From: Volutella citrinella
Taxonomy: Eukaryota; Ascomycota; Sordariomycetes; Hypocreales; Nectriaceae
NCBI GenBank assembly: GCA_034401135.1
Contig: JAWZSP010000006.1
Location: forward strand, 4,526,001-4,590,000
Direction: 5' to 3'
Length of the DNA: 64,000 bases
The notes under the pieces are model-generated. The model was not told the DNA's origin and searched no databases. It was given only the letters and a program-made list of their open reading frames with translations. A program made the position numbers and the translations under genes. This document shows, one piece after another, positions 55,108 through 63,971 of this stretch (position 1 is its first letter; the number at the start of each line of letters is the position of its first letter).

Positions 55108-55731
55108 ATGCCGGCTCACGCTACAATCCCTTCTATACCTAGGCGCCGAGGTAGACCAAAATTAGATTTAACCGAAGAACAGCGAGCAGAACGACGACGC
55201 GCACTCGAGAGAGCGCGATCCTATCGTCACTATCACCAGCAACAAGCACGAGCCATCGCGCCGACCGAGACGCGCGCAGGCATTCACCACAACGCGCCTC
55301 ACCTACCAGCACTGCCGTCTACCACTGATCCAGTCATCGGTCTGCATATAGAACCGAATATCTCGATCCCTGTGCCGGCTGAAGAGCCGCCCTCCCCTCG
55401 GCCCGTGGCAGAACCACCTCGCGACCAGCAAGACGCGCTGCAGCATGGTCGACCCGTCTGGAACCCGGTCGAGAATACAAGGGCGATCCAATCGACACAA
55501 GACGACAGTCAAGATCGCAATCGCCTTTTCGAGAACTCTCGTACCCAACTCGAGATCGTGTCTAAAGGCGGCGATGCAGCAGATGCCGTCGTGCTGGAAA
55601 GCCAGGCGAATGCCGACCAAAACAATACTCGAGACGAGGAGCTGCGGTCACTAACCGATACGGTTGATCAACTGCTTATCAGTCCACACAATGGATCACG
55701 TTCGGGTTGGTTAAGCATCGTGCTTATATAA
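55108..55731 (+). CDS. AT-hook protein, N-terminal part of a giant gene or separate ORF
   Basis: This open frame of 207 residues starts MPAHATIPSIPRRRGRPKLD. RRRGRPK is an AT-hook, the minor-groove DNA-binding tripeptide RGRP with basic flanks. A very basic helix follows (TEEQRAERRRALERARSYRH). The rest is polar and disordered. The TAA stop at 55729-55731 is in the same frame as the 1358-residue ORF that starts at 55756, with only eight sense codons between. The two are therefore probably one gene, with an intron over the stop or a mutated stop. Candidate in-frame introns are 84 bp (donor before GTTGAT near 55660) or 51 bp ending at ATATAAG, both with weak sites. I do not recognise the family. 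Confidence 0.6.
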   Translation: MPAHATIPSIPRRRGRPKLDLTEEQRAERRRALERARSYRHYHQQQARAIAPTETRAGIHHNAPHLPALPSTTDPVIGLHIEPNISIPVPAEEPPSPRPVAEPPRDQQDALQHGRPVWNPVENTRAIQSTQDDSQDRNRLFENSRTQLEIVSKGGDAADAVVLESQANADQNNTRDEELRSLTDTVDQLLISPHNGSRSGWLSIVLI

Positions 55732-55755
55732 GAAAGGTCCCCACAGGCTGACCCT

Positions 55756-58700
55756 ATGCACATAGACGGAGGCAATCGGTCCCAGGCCTCCAGCAGTAGT
55801 GTGGGTGCATTGAGTGACCCAGTACTGGGCTGGAGCCCGCAGTCGGCGCCTTCGGCTCAAGGAACAGCGCGTTCGGGGGCGAGTGCAGGCACGCAAACGC
55901 CTCGGCAGTCCCGCCAGCAGACCGAGCAGCCGCCGTCGTCGTCAGGTCGGCGGTCGGGGTCCCATACGCTTGATGCCTGGATAAAGCCCTCCCAAAGCTC
56001 GCCCACCGCCGCGGCTACCATGGCCCGGGATCATCATCAAGGTAGAGAGACGTTGAGCGTGTCTGGGATCATCAGCCCTACGGTCGAACCGGGCGCAGCC
56101 AGGCTCAACACAATCGTCAGCTCCAACGCGACCAGCCCGAGTATAACAGAACGAAGAAGCGAGGCGGTGGAGGAGCCAATGCCGGAAGATCCTGCTGTAC
56201 TCTTATTCCGAGAGTGGACCGGCGAGGTAGGCTGCACGCGCCGGGAGCATGAAGACGGCCACCAGTCGCAGTTGAACAAGGCCACGGAGGCACTCGGGGC
56301 GGAACCGAGCTGCGCATCGCTGCTTGATGTAGCCAAGAGGCTCGAGGGTCGGGTATCTAACAGCAATGGGCGTGAGGATCGGTTGCCAGTCGTCCTCGAC
56401 CCAGCACAAGACCTCTTACGGCCAGGGTACCGCAACGCAACGCTGGGGACGGCACCGACACGGCATAGCAGCTCCTGTAAGGCAGCCATGGAGGGGCTTA
56501 CAGACCATGAGCCGTCGCCGCCCTATCTGTGCATGCACTCGCACTACGGCGAGCAGCAGGGCGAGCAGAGCGCTATACAGTCGACGTACGATGTCGACAG
56601 CCTCTGCAGCTTCCCCGTGTCGCTCGCGGTCGCGCAGATGGGGATCCAGTGGTATACACAGCCGCACGTTGTACTGAACCTGGTCGAGAACGTGCACCTC
56701 AGCATCCCGGTGCCGGAGTCGGTGCAGGGACCCGACGGTATTAAGGCGCAGCCCCTGCACAACATACCAAACTACTGCTTCGGGCGCGTGGTCGGCCTCG
56801 TCGACACCTTCATCTGGGTCTTCTTCCCCGCGCTATTCCGAACGCCCGTAACGGAGCCGTACAGCCAGACGGCGATCCGCCGAGACGTCTTTGTGTGCTG
56901 GTACGAGGAGGTGGTGATGCCGGCTATGCAGGCCGCGATCGACGACAACAACATCCTCCAGTACATCCCCAAGACGCACGCGATCGCTACGTCAGACAGC
57001 AGCGCACCTCGGGAAGCACTTGCAGCAGGCGAGGTGAAGCCAGCAGAGCAGGCCGAGATGGAAGACGATTTCGGGGCAGCCGGCAAGAAGAGGAGCCAGC
57101 CGGGTGCCGGGAACTCGGGGGCACGGCGCAAGCACTTCTATATCACCCTGCAGCCGCAATACCTCGACGCTCTGTGGTGCGGGATCCAGTATAGGGCGGC
57201 GGCCTACAGTGAGTTTGAGGGTGTGCGGCTGTACATGGCCGCAAAGAACACCAAGCTGGCCTGGATGCAGCCGAGGTTAGATGTAATGCTGGAGAAGTGG
57301 CAGCGGCACTGGGTCCAGGCCGTGGACGAGACATACCTCAAGCCAGAATCAACCTATATCGACATCGGGCGCCAGTGCACGCCGGCAGAGAAGGGTCCGC
57401 AGGGCAGGGTCTTGCTATGGCGGCGATGCTGCTTGGACAAGGCATGGCGGCGGCGCCTGCAGTGGAGCCGTATACAGGACCGGCGGTGCATCAGCGAGGA
57501 TGTCAAGGGCCGCAAAGCCCCAATCACGAGGACGACGTATCCCTTTGTGACGCTCCGCGACGCTTGGGGCATGACGGTAACGCCGCGACCGGGGAGCTGG
57601 GAGATGGAGAACGGGCTCGTGTATAGTCAGTTCTACGACCTCATCAAGGTGCCGTTCGACGCGGCCAAGCAGTATCCCTTCCAGAACAGGCACACAGAGA
57701 GCATGTCGCTTGACCCGTCGTATCTCCGCGACCAGAATAACTCGACGAAAGGGATCCACGCACACCAGTCGCGGGTGCAATGCGCATACCGACTCAGCAA
57801 GCTACGCATCCATCGGAACATCCCGACCTGCGCAGATGACCCGCCGATCCAAGAGCTACCCGAGCATCAGTTCACGTACGGCATCCGGTCGGAGGACAGG
57901 GTGTCTCTCGCACTGCTGCGGCGTATCACAGAACTGTTCCGAGCGGACCCGCCACTAGAACAACCCGAGGGTCTGGGGTCCGAGGGCATCGTGGACAGGC
58001 CCTTCTTCTCAATACCGTCTGCTACCATGGCACGATTTCTTCGAGCGAGCGTTAATCGGTATTGCTTCCTGTTCGAGCACATCAAGTCCCAGACAGGGTT
58101 AAAGTACTCACTTCCCGAGACGATCACCATGGCCGTGGCGCTCCGCGGACTTCGCTTCAGCTACGACTCGTCATTGATCGGCAGTGAGAGTGTGCTGTGG
58201 AGCGACAGGTGGGAGTCAACACGGCGCACTCGTACGCAAGAGGGGGGCACCGAAGAGACAAAGACGCAGCGGGAAGGTCTGGGTCTGGGCAAAACCTCGA
58301 AGCTGCATGGATTTGGCTGGTGGCTGCCGGGGAAGTTTGACTGGAACATCTGGCGATTCCACTCGGAAGTGGGGGATCGACTGGCCGTCGGAAACGATCT
58401 GCTCCGTCAGGACTACAAACGGCAGTGGCAAGTGCTCAAGGACATCCGGGATGTCCACGTACGTATGTGGCAGGCCCAGAGCTGGGTCGGCCGATTCCAG
58501 GTAATGGAGAACGCGGCAGCTAAAAGGGTATGGCTCGAGTATCTCCATTCGACCGTTATCGAGCTCTTCCAACGCGATGTCTGGCGCGTGGCCCTTAAGA
58601 GCACAAAATGGAAGACGGGCTCCGACGTCACAGATGAGGCCGCCAGTCGCTATCCCGACTCCGATGCGCCCAACCTTTGCTACGATGGACTCTGTGATCT

Positions 58701-59832
58701 ATTCCATGACCGGATGAGCGATACCAGCCACACTTGGCCTCACTTGATTACCGGGAATAAGCTACGATCGACGGAGGTGATGGACTTGTTTCACGATCTG
58801 TTCTCCCACAGCAGTTCGCATACAGCCCTAGGAGAGCGGAAAGGGTGGTATTCACTCCCTTTTCGGATTGCAGCACGGCGCAGTATCGAACTTATCACAT
58901 TCTACTTTGGTCTCGTAGAGGCCCAACGATGGTATAAGGACCTCAGTCGATTAGTCTTCCTCACTCACTGGATCTTGCCTTGGCCATCATCTACAGAGCT
59001 TATCGGCACCACGAAGGAAAATAAGCAGAAGGACTTGAAGCGGCGGCTGATGTGGGCATCGATCATCTATATCGAGCCGACTAGCACGTCTCTGGGTTTT
59101 CCCAATCCTACCGTAGCACCGCGTAAGCTCGAGGACCCAGACGTGCGCATCTCTGTACAAAGCAGCCTTTCACGGGTACTGGCACCTTTATGCCGCCAGC
59201 GATTTGGCGGTTCAGGTTGGAAAGACGACGAGGACAACACAAACAGCCAGTTTCATTGGTCGACGCGCGACTTGCTTTTGAGCTCGAATCAGACAGTGCA
59301 TATAGACGCATTGCGGCTGGGTCGTGCTGTAGAGCCGTACAACAATGGCAGCTTGTTTCCCGTCGTCGAAGGTGGCCGACCGCCGCAGCTTCGTCTGGTC
59401 AGCGCCATACGCAAGAAGACTCTGGACGAGCTTGAGGCTGTATTCAACAAGACGCTGGAGGCAGATCAGGCTAGGCGGCAGCGTAAGATCAGCATGGCGC
59501 GGTCCAGCCAAGCAGTCTACACGTCTTCCCCCACGGCATCCTTCCCGTCTCGCCACTCGGTGGCCGTGGCAAGCGAGTCAACGGTATCTCGAGCTGGATC
59601 TACCGGATTTTCACAAGGATCTATTTGTTTGGAAGAAATTCGAGAACAGCGTCGATTGGTGTTAGAGAAGCTATTAGAGGAGGAGGATGAAGATGCCTCT
59701 AATACATCGGACGGGACCGAGGGGACAGCCTTCACCATACAGACTATGGACAGCACGGGCTCGTGGCGGCCGCAGAAACGGCTAAGGAAGCAAGTCAAGC
59801 AGGAACGGGAAGAAAAGAAAAGAAACGCCTGA
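55756..59832 (+). CDS. giant uncharacterised protein, 1358 residues
   Basis: This is one uninterrupted frame with clean, GC-rich codon use. Residues 1-100 are Ser/Gly/Gln-rich and disordered. The middle has Trp-rich, well-structured segments: YCFGRVVGLVDTFIWVFFPA, FYITLQPQYLDALWCGIQYR, RQCTPAEKGPQGRVLLWRRC and TYPFVTLRDAWGMTVTPRPG, then further on HGFGWWLPGKFDWNIWRFHS and RVWLEYLHSTVIELFQRDVW. The C-terminus has an acidic coiled-coil stretch (LEKLLEEEDEDASN) and a basic tail QKRLRKQVKQEREEKKRNA that looks like a nuclear signal. I cannot place it in a known family: no polymerase, helicase, integrase or tyrosine-recombinase motif is evident by eye. The frame continues that of the AT-hook ORF just upstream. 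Confidence 0.8.
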   Translation: MHIDGGNRSQASSSSVGALSDPVLGWSPQSAPSAQGTARSGASAGTQTPRQSRQQTEQPPSSSGRRSGSHTLDAWIKPSQSSPTAAATMARDHHQGRETLSVSGIISPTVEPGAARLNTIVSSNATSPSITERRSEAVEEPMPEDPAVLLFREWTGEVGCTRREHEDGHQSQLNKATEALGAEPSCASLLDVAKRLEGRVSNSNGREDRLPVVLDPAQDLLRPGYRNATLGTAPTRHSSSCKAAMEGLTDHEPSPPYLCMHSHYGEQQGEQSAIQSTYDVDSLCSFPVSLAVAQMGIQWYTQPHVVLNLVENVHLSIPVPESVQGPDGIKAQPLHNIPNYCFGRVVGLVDTFIWVFFPALFRTPVTEPYSQTAIRRDVFVCWYEEVVMPAMQAAIDDNNILQYIPKTHAIATSDSSAPREALAAGEVKPAEQAEMEDDFGAAGKKRSQPGAGNSGARRKHFYITLQPQYLDALWCGIQYRAAAYSEFEGVRLYMAAKNTKLAWMQPRLDVMLEKWQRHWVQAVDETYLKPESTYIDIGRQCTPAEKGPQGRVLLWRRCCLDKAWRRRLQWSRIQDRRCISEDVKGRKAPITRTTYPFVTLRDAWGMTVTPRPGSWEMENGLVYSQFYDLIKVPFDAAKQYPFQNRHTESMSLDPSYLRDQNNSTKGIHAHQSRVQCAYRLSKLRIHRNIPTCADDPPIQELPEHQFTYGIRSEDRVSLALLRRITELFRADPPLEQPEGLGSEGIVDRPFFSIPSATMARFLRASVNRYCFLFEHIKSQTGLKYSLPETITMAVALRGLRFSYDSSLIGSESVLWSDRWESTRRTRTQEGGTEETKTQREGLGLGKTSKLHGFGWWLPGKFDWNIWRFHSEVGDRLAVGNDLLRQDYKRQWQVLKDIRDVHVRMWQAQSWVGRFQVMENAAAKRVWLEYLHSTVIELFQRDVWRVALKSTKWKTGSDVTDEAASRYPDSDAPNLCYDGLCDLFHDRMSDTSHTWPHLITGNKLRSTEVMDLFHDLFSHSSSHTALGERKGWYSLPFRIAARRSIELITFYFGLVEAQRWYKDLSRLVFLTHWILPWPSSTELIGTTKENKQKDLKRRLMWASIIYIEPTSTSLGFPNPTVAPRKLEDPDVRISVQSSLSRVLAPLCRQRFGGSGWKDDEDNTNSQFHWSTRDLLLSSNQTVHIDALRLGRAVEPYNNGSLFPVVEGGRPPQLRLVSAIRKKTLDELEAVFNKTLEADQARRQRKISMARSSQAVYTSSPTASFPSRHSVAVASESTVSRAGSTGFSQGSICLEEIREQRRLVLEKLLEEEDEDASNTSDGTEGTAFTIQTMDSTGSWRPQKRLRKQVKQEREEKKRNA

Positions 59833-59977
59833 ATGCAAACGCGGGGTTCGTATACGTATAGCGAGAGCATGTCCATAGAAACCTCATATCAAAGAGTAGC
59901 GTAGATTCAGGCTAGATATCATTTATCTGGCCGATAATAATCACACATTTGTCAAGTGTGCCTAAAGCCTTTAGGGC
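59833..59977. other. short convergent 3' region
   Basis: This is 3' DNA of the giant gene and of the small leftward frame. No element is recognised. Confidence 0.5.
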
Positions 59978-60142
59978 TTATCCTCGATGTCGTCTAGAGG
60001 CTAGGTGGCCTATCTCAGTTTGGGTGTCCGTAAGAGCGTTGGCAGCCCGTATACTAGCGTGCTCATCGCAGAAGTTGAGCTGCTTCTTAAGCAGATCGAT
60101 CGTGGCTAGTATATCGACATCCATAGCATTCTTCTCCGTCAT
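59978..60142 (-). CDS. small coiled-coil-like ORF, 54 residues
   Basis: ATG at 60142 to TAA at 59978 gives MTEKNAMDVDILATIDLLKK, then QLNFCDEHASIRAANALTDT and a basic end. Leu/Ile spacing suggests one amphipathic helix. It converges on the giant gene. Size and helical bias suggest a real small protein, but there is no family support, and it could be the last exon of something larger. Confidence 0.35.
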   Translation of the reverse strand: MTEKNAMDVDILATIDLLKKQLNFCDEHASIRAANALTDTQTEIGHLASRRHRG

Positions 60143-60644
60143 GATTGGGTTTGAACTTTTTGCTCGAGGTTAAATGGCATAAAAGAGTGTGTCAAGGGTA
60201 TGTAGGGAGAGTAAAAACAGAAGGGATGGCATGAGGGGCGAGACGATTAGGGGGGCAAGAGTTCAAGGGCGGCGGTCAGTGGAACATGTCTCGGAATAGT
60301 ATTGATGCGGATTCGAAGTTGGCCCTACGCCCTGCTCTGTAGACACACGATGAGCACGATGAGGATCATATTTACAGAAGGTTGCGCATATATATGAAGT
60401 TACAGCTCTATGTCATATGGCGAGGCCCGTATACCCCACAAGAGGATTTGATTGCTGTATCTACAGGGAGTGTACGTCGTTGGCTAGGTGCGTGGCGAGA
60501 CAGCCAATAATCAGTGCAGTTGGTTGACGTGGCATCACAAATACCCCGCAGTATCCACCACCGCCTCACTCTTCTCTTCCTCTTTACATCAACAGTCATC
60601 AGGTCGCGTACGAAATATAAAAGCCCGAAGTCTTGACGGTGAGA
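60143..60644. promoter_or_regulatory. intergenic, promoter of the coiled-coil gene
   Basis: A TATAAAAG box at 60616-60623 lies 22-29 bp before the ATG at 60645, so the 5' leader must be very short or the start lies downstream. No gene is seen. Confidence 0.45.
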
Positions 60645-61882
60645 ATGAATACATCGGAGTCGAATCTACCAGCAACAACGGGGGCTGCACTGGCTCCATG
60701 TTCTCGATGCGGTCCGGAGGACGCTCAACAGACGCTACTGATCTGTGCGACATGCCTCACTCGCGATGAATTGACCGAGCCTCATTCAACGGGTCCAAGT
60801 GACCAAGATGTCTATCACGCTCTAAAAAGCGTCTTTAAGAACACCAAGCCGCAACGCGCAAAGGAAAGAAACTTTATCAAGAACAGGATCCAGAGGTGTC
60901 AAGGCCAAGAATGTATCCAATTAATGGATCGCTTCGACGAGGATCTTATCATTGCAAAGGCTAAGCAGCTGATTCTCAATGGTGCATTTCGAGATTCTGA
61001 GAAAGCAGCAGAACTAGGGCTGCTGGGTACGCAGGAGATGGAAAACTCAAGTTCAGGTAAGCGGTACCCGTCTTTACATCGATTTAAAATACCTGACCAG
61101 CATTATTAGGAGAACCCTTATTGCCGACTCATTTTCTTACAGATCTCTCATACCCAGCACAGCATGCAATTATGTGCAGGCTGCAGGCGGCTCTGGAAAA
61201 CCTCTGCTATGCTTTTGCACAAGAAAATATGCAAGAAACGTTACAGGCACGTGGGTGGAAGTGCGCCGAGTTGGTCCAACTTAGTCAATGGGTGGATGAA
61301 TTCCGGGAAGACCTCACCTATCTTACTGCAAGAGGCAACACTGATCAGAGGACGCTGGAAGGACTACTCCAGTCAGTGGCCAGAATCCAACCTACTGCGG
61401 AGGGGCGTGTTCCTATGTCCTCCAGGAATCTGCAAGCTCTCCTATCCACGGCCCATGCTTTTTCCGAGCTGCTCGATACCGGGGCACAGCACGCCGATGT
61501 GATCAAGAGGCTGTATGATGAAACTCAGATGGCGTTCACATCCATTGTCGAGAACACACGCACGTTAGAGTCGAAGCTGGATAATGAGCTATCGAAAATT
61601 AGTGATAAGAAGTCGGATTTAGAGGATAGGCTGCTAAGGATTCAGGAGGAGCTGGCGGTTTTAAACAAGGACGAGCGTGCTGCGCTGGCTATGTATATTG
61701 CCAAACGCGACGAACATGCTGCTCTTGTAGGGGAGCGACTTGTTGTGAGCGTTAAGAAAATGAACCTGGTGGGCTATTCCTGCTTGGGGCTCGGAGACTT
61801 GGGTCCGGTGGACCTTTTAAGCGAGCCTGGTGTACGAACCCCAGAGGAGGAGGAGGGAGTAGGAGGAGGAATGGGAAGGTAG
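60645..61882 (+). CDS. zinc-ribbon and coiled-coil protein, uncharacterised
   Basis: Two exons (60645-61056, 61143-61882) give 383 residues, an exact multiple of three. The 86-bp intron has GTAAGC and TCTTACAG ends. Near the N-terminus PCSRCGPEDAQQTLLICATC has two CxxC pairs, as in a small zinc ribbon. A basic helix follows (QRAKERNFIKNRIQRCQGQE). After the splice DLSYPAQHAIMCRLQAALEN begins a mostly helical part, and residues about 270-335 form a strong coiled coil (LESKLDNELSKISDKKSDLE..). The C-terminus is Glu/Gly-rich. The protein may bind nucleic acid and dimerise. No known family is recognised. It sits between the giant gene and the RNase H gene, on the same strand as both. Confidence 0.75.
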
Positions 61883-62190
61883 TGGTTCAAGTTACTGCTG
61901 TTTTTTTCCATAATGTAAGCACTATAATGATACTGGATGGCTGAAAAGTATATATTAGGGCTACCTTAATCCTACCTTTTTACCACATAGCAATGAAGCT
62001 ACAGTTCTATAGTACTATCAGGCTGTCCTGCGGCTTGCCGCTTTCACAGCAAATTTAGGCTATAGAGAGACATAATGAACTGGTTATACAGTAGTTGGAA
62101 CTATCTAAAACCCGGTCTTCGTGCCCTTAGTGGCATATATAATCGTTTATTGTGGTAATGCATCAGTAGGTCATATGTCAGCTGCTGCAT
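61883..62190. other. intergenic, no gene seen
   Basis: This is AT-leaning 3' DNA of the coiled-coil gene. No element is recognised. Confidence 0.5.
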
Positions 62191-62275
62191 GTTGGGCAGC
62201 CTAGTTGGGCAACCTCGTTGGGCAGCCTCGTTGGGCAGCCTTATTGGCCAGCCTTGTTCGGCCGGCCTTATTCAG
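62191..62275 (+). repeat. 14-bp tandem repeat upstream of RNase H gene
   Basis: GTTGGGCAGCCTC-type units repeat about five times with growing divergence to the right (TTGGCCAGCC, TTCGGCCGGCC). Confidence 0.85.
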
Positions 62276-62464
62276 CCAACCCCGCCTGTATGACTCTTTT
62301 GTTCTTTCTGTATCACCCCGCCTTTTCACCGAAAGTGGCCACTTTGCATTTTGCTTGTTGCACACAGCCCAGCGCACCCTTTAGTAAGGGTTCCTTCCGC
62401 TCGTCAATCGCTCTTCATGTCATTTTTTCCCTAATTACCTTTGCTCTACATCGGCTGGTTCCTT

Positions 62465-63121
62465 ATGCGAAAGGCACACCGCAAACCGCAGTCACGGAAG
62501 GGGCAGCAGAGTCGACTGTTTGATGTTGCTGCTCTATTTGGAGAGGACGTAACACCTGACGACGTGGAAATCTGTGACGATAAGCTTTGGGTCAACGTGG
62601 CATGCGATAATGCAAGCCCTTGTGGGGTTTGTGATTGTCGAACGTCGCACTTAGACAGCATCGTGATTGCCGTCGACGGCGCTTGCAAGGGCAATGGGAC
62701 ACCACTCGCACGAGCGGCGGTGGGTGTGTTTGTCGGCGCGGCATCAGCATACAACCAGAGCCGCCTACTACAAAGCAACCCAGCCACGAATCAGATTGCC
62801 GAGTTAGAGGCTGGAGTGCTTGGTCTTGAACAGGCTCTCAACATCCAGAGGAACAGGCTCTCCGATGAATCACTTTCTCAAGTGGTTATCAAGGCAGACT
62901 CAGAGTACTTGGTCAAGGGTATGACGGAGTGGATCTTTAAGTGGCAGGCCAATGGTTACCGGACTGCAAAGGGGACCCCTGTTGCTAATATGGAATTATT
63001 TCGGAAACTCGAGGGGCTAGTGAAGGACTTAGGGAGTATTGGCGTCGAAGTACTGTTCTGGCATGTAAGACGCTATTATAATAAAGAGGCAGACGAGCTG
63101 GCTAATAGAGCTTTTACATAA
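62465..63121 (+). CDS. standalone RNase H with Cys-rich N-terminus
   Basis: The single exon encodes 218 residues from the ATG at 62465 (MRKAHRKPQSRKGQQSRLFD). Residues 64-218 are an RNase H fold with a complete catalytic set: D71 in VIAVDGACKGNG, E113 in TNQIAELEA, D145 in IKADSEYLVKG and D210 in NKEADELANRA, with H200 in FWHVRR. The N-terminal 63 residues carry four Cys (C47, C53, C56, C58) that may bind metal. It would cut RNA in RNA-DNA hybrids. No reverse transcriptase adjoins it, and it lacks the usual N-terminal hybrid-binding domain of housekeeping RNase H1, so it is probably an accessory or element-linked enzyme. A second partial copy follows at 63228. Confidence 0.88.
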   Translation: MRKAHRKPQSRKGQQSRLFDVAALFGEDVTPDDVEICDDKLWVNVACDNASPCGVCDCRTSHLDSIVIAVDGACKGNGTPLARAAVGVFVGAASAYNQSRLLQSNPATNQIAELEAGVLGLEQALNIQRNRLSDESLSQVVIKADSEYLVKGMTEWIFKWQANGYRTAKGTPVANMELFRKLEGLVKDLGSIGVEVLFWHVRRYYNKEADELANRAFT

Positions 63122-63227
63122 TAGTTGGCGAGGAAATTAGGAAGGGGGGTTAAAAAACTTGGCTGGTTAGGGTTATAAGTGCTAGCTGTTCGCCTAGTCT
63201 CGCATTAATATGGTTCCGAGACAAATC

Positions 63228-63357
63228 TCATCTCGAGAAACTCGATGAGCTGGTGAAGACCTTGAACAGTGTTGGCATCGAAGTCCTGTTCTGGCATGTA
63301 TTGCGCAAATTCAACGAAAACGCAGACAGGCTGGCCAAGAGGCAGTCGACTGGTTGA
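63228..63357 (+). pseudogene. duplicated C-terminal fragment of RNase H
   Basis: From about 63234 to the TGA at 63355 the frame reads LEKLDELVKTLNSVGIEVLF, then WHVLRKFNENADRLAKRQST. This aligns with the last 40 residues of the intact RNase H (LEGLVKDLGSIGVEVLFWHV..NKEADELANRA), including the final Asp. Only this end is present, so it is a partial tandem duplicate that has diverged. Confidence 0.8.
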
Positions 63358-63596
63358 GGGCTATCATCAATGAAGTTAAAGTAGTCTCTTGCTGCATTGT
63401 GTAGGTCGTTTCGAGTGATATCTCGACGGCTGATGGCGCTTGCTATGACTGGAGCCCTCTGATGAATGAGAAGGCGATGGGCTGTGTAAGACTTAGCGGT
63501 CGAGATGAGGGTGAGGTCGGAGTATTGGCCGGTGCTTAGGGCACTGAGAGTGAGTTGATCTAGGGTACACGCGCAGTGGGGAAAAGGGCGGAGCAC
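63351..63596 (-). pseudogene. BTB/POZ domain fragment
   Basis: On the minus strand the segment LSTGQYSDLTLISTAKSYTA, then HRLLIHQRAPVIASAI, is the start of a fungal BTB domain (YSDLTL..x..HR..L..RSP). NDLHNAARDYFNFIDDSPQP, then VDCLLA, continues it. The rest is antisense to the RNase H fragment and not BTB. No full domain or convincing start exists. Confidence 0.6.
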
Positions 63597-63939
63597 CTCT
63601 GGAAAGAAGCGAGCAGCTAGTCCATAGCTAAGGAGCGTAAGGTGGTAGGAGGAGGAGACTCGGCGCAGGTCACTCTTGGTTCGGATGGAGACGAGTGAAA
63701 CAGCTCGGGAAAGAGTAGGCGGGCGTCGTAAATGGACTCAAAGACGCTTTCCTTCAAGAGGTACTAGAGAGCCTCGACAAGTGTCTAATCGGAGAAATAG
63801 AGGACGGAAAGACGATGACGAGTTACAAGGTGTTGAATGAGTTTAATCTTGCGTATCTTTGCGTTATTTGGCTGGGTAAATACTTGCCGACAAGGGGCAG
63901 AGCTATAGACGGCGCGATAATGTGTTCGGTGTCTTGGTC
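63597..63939. other. subtelomere-like DNA, possible BTB gene debris
   Basis: No intact gene is seen. Leftward scraps near 63690-63780 resemble the Pro/Glu-rich tails of BTB proteins. Confidence 0.35.
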
Positions 63940-63971
63940 TAGGGTAGGGTTCACAGGTAACCCTAACCCTA
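63940..63971. repeat. head-to-head telomere-type repeats
   Basis: TAGGGTAGGGTT (63940-63951) and TAACCCTAACCCTA (63958-63971) face each other across six bases. These are two degenerate TTAGGG units and two exact CCCTAA units in the orientation of a telomere-telomere junction. Confidence 0.7.

Noticed and set aside
55108..59832. Possible Starship captain, helicase or integrase in the giant ORF
   Set aside because: I looked for tyrosine-recombinase, Walker, DDE and polymerase motifs and saw none that I could defend.
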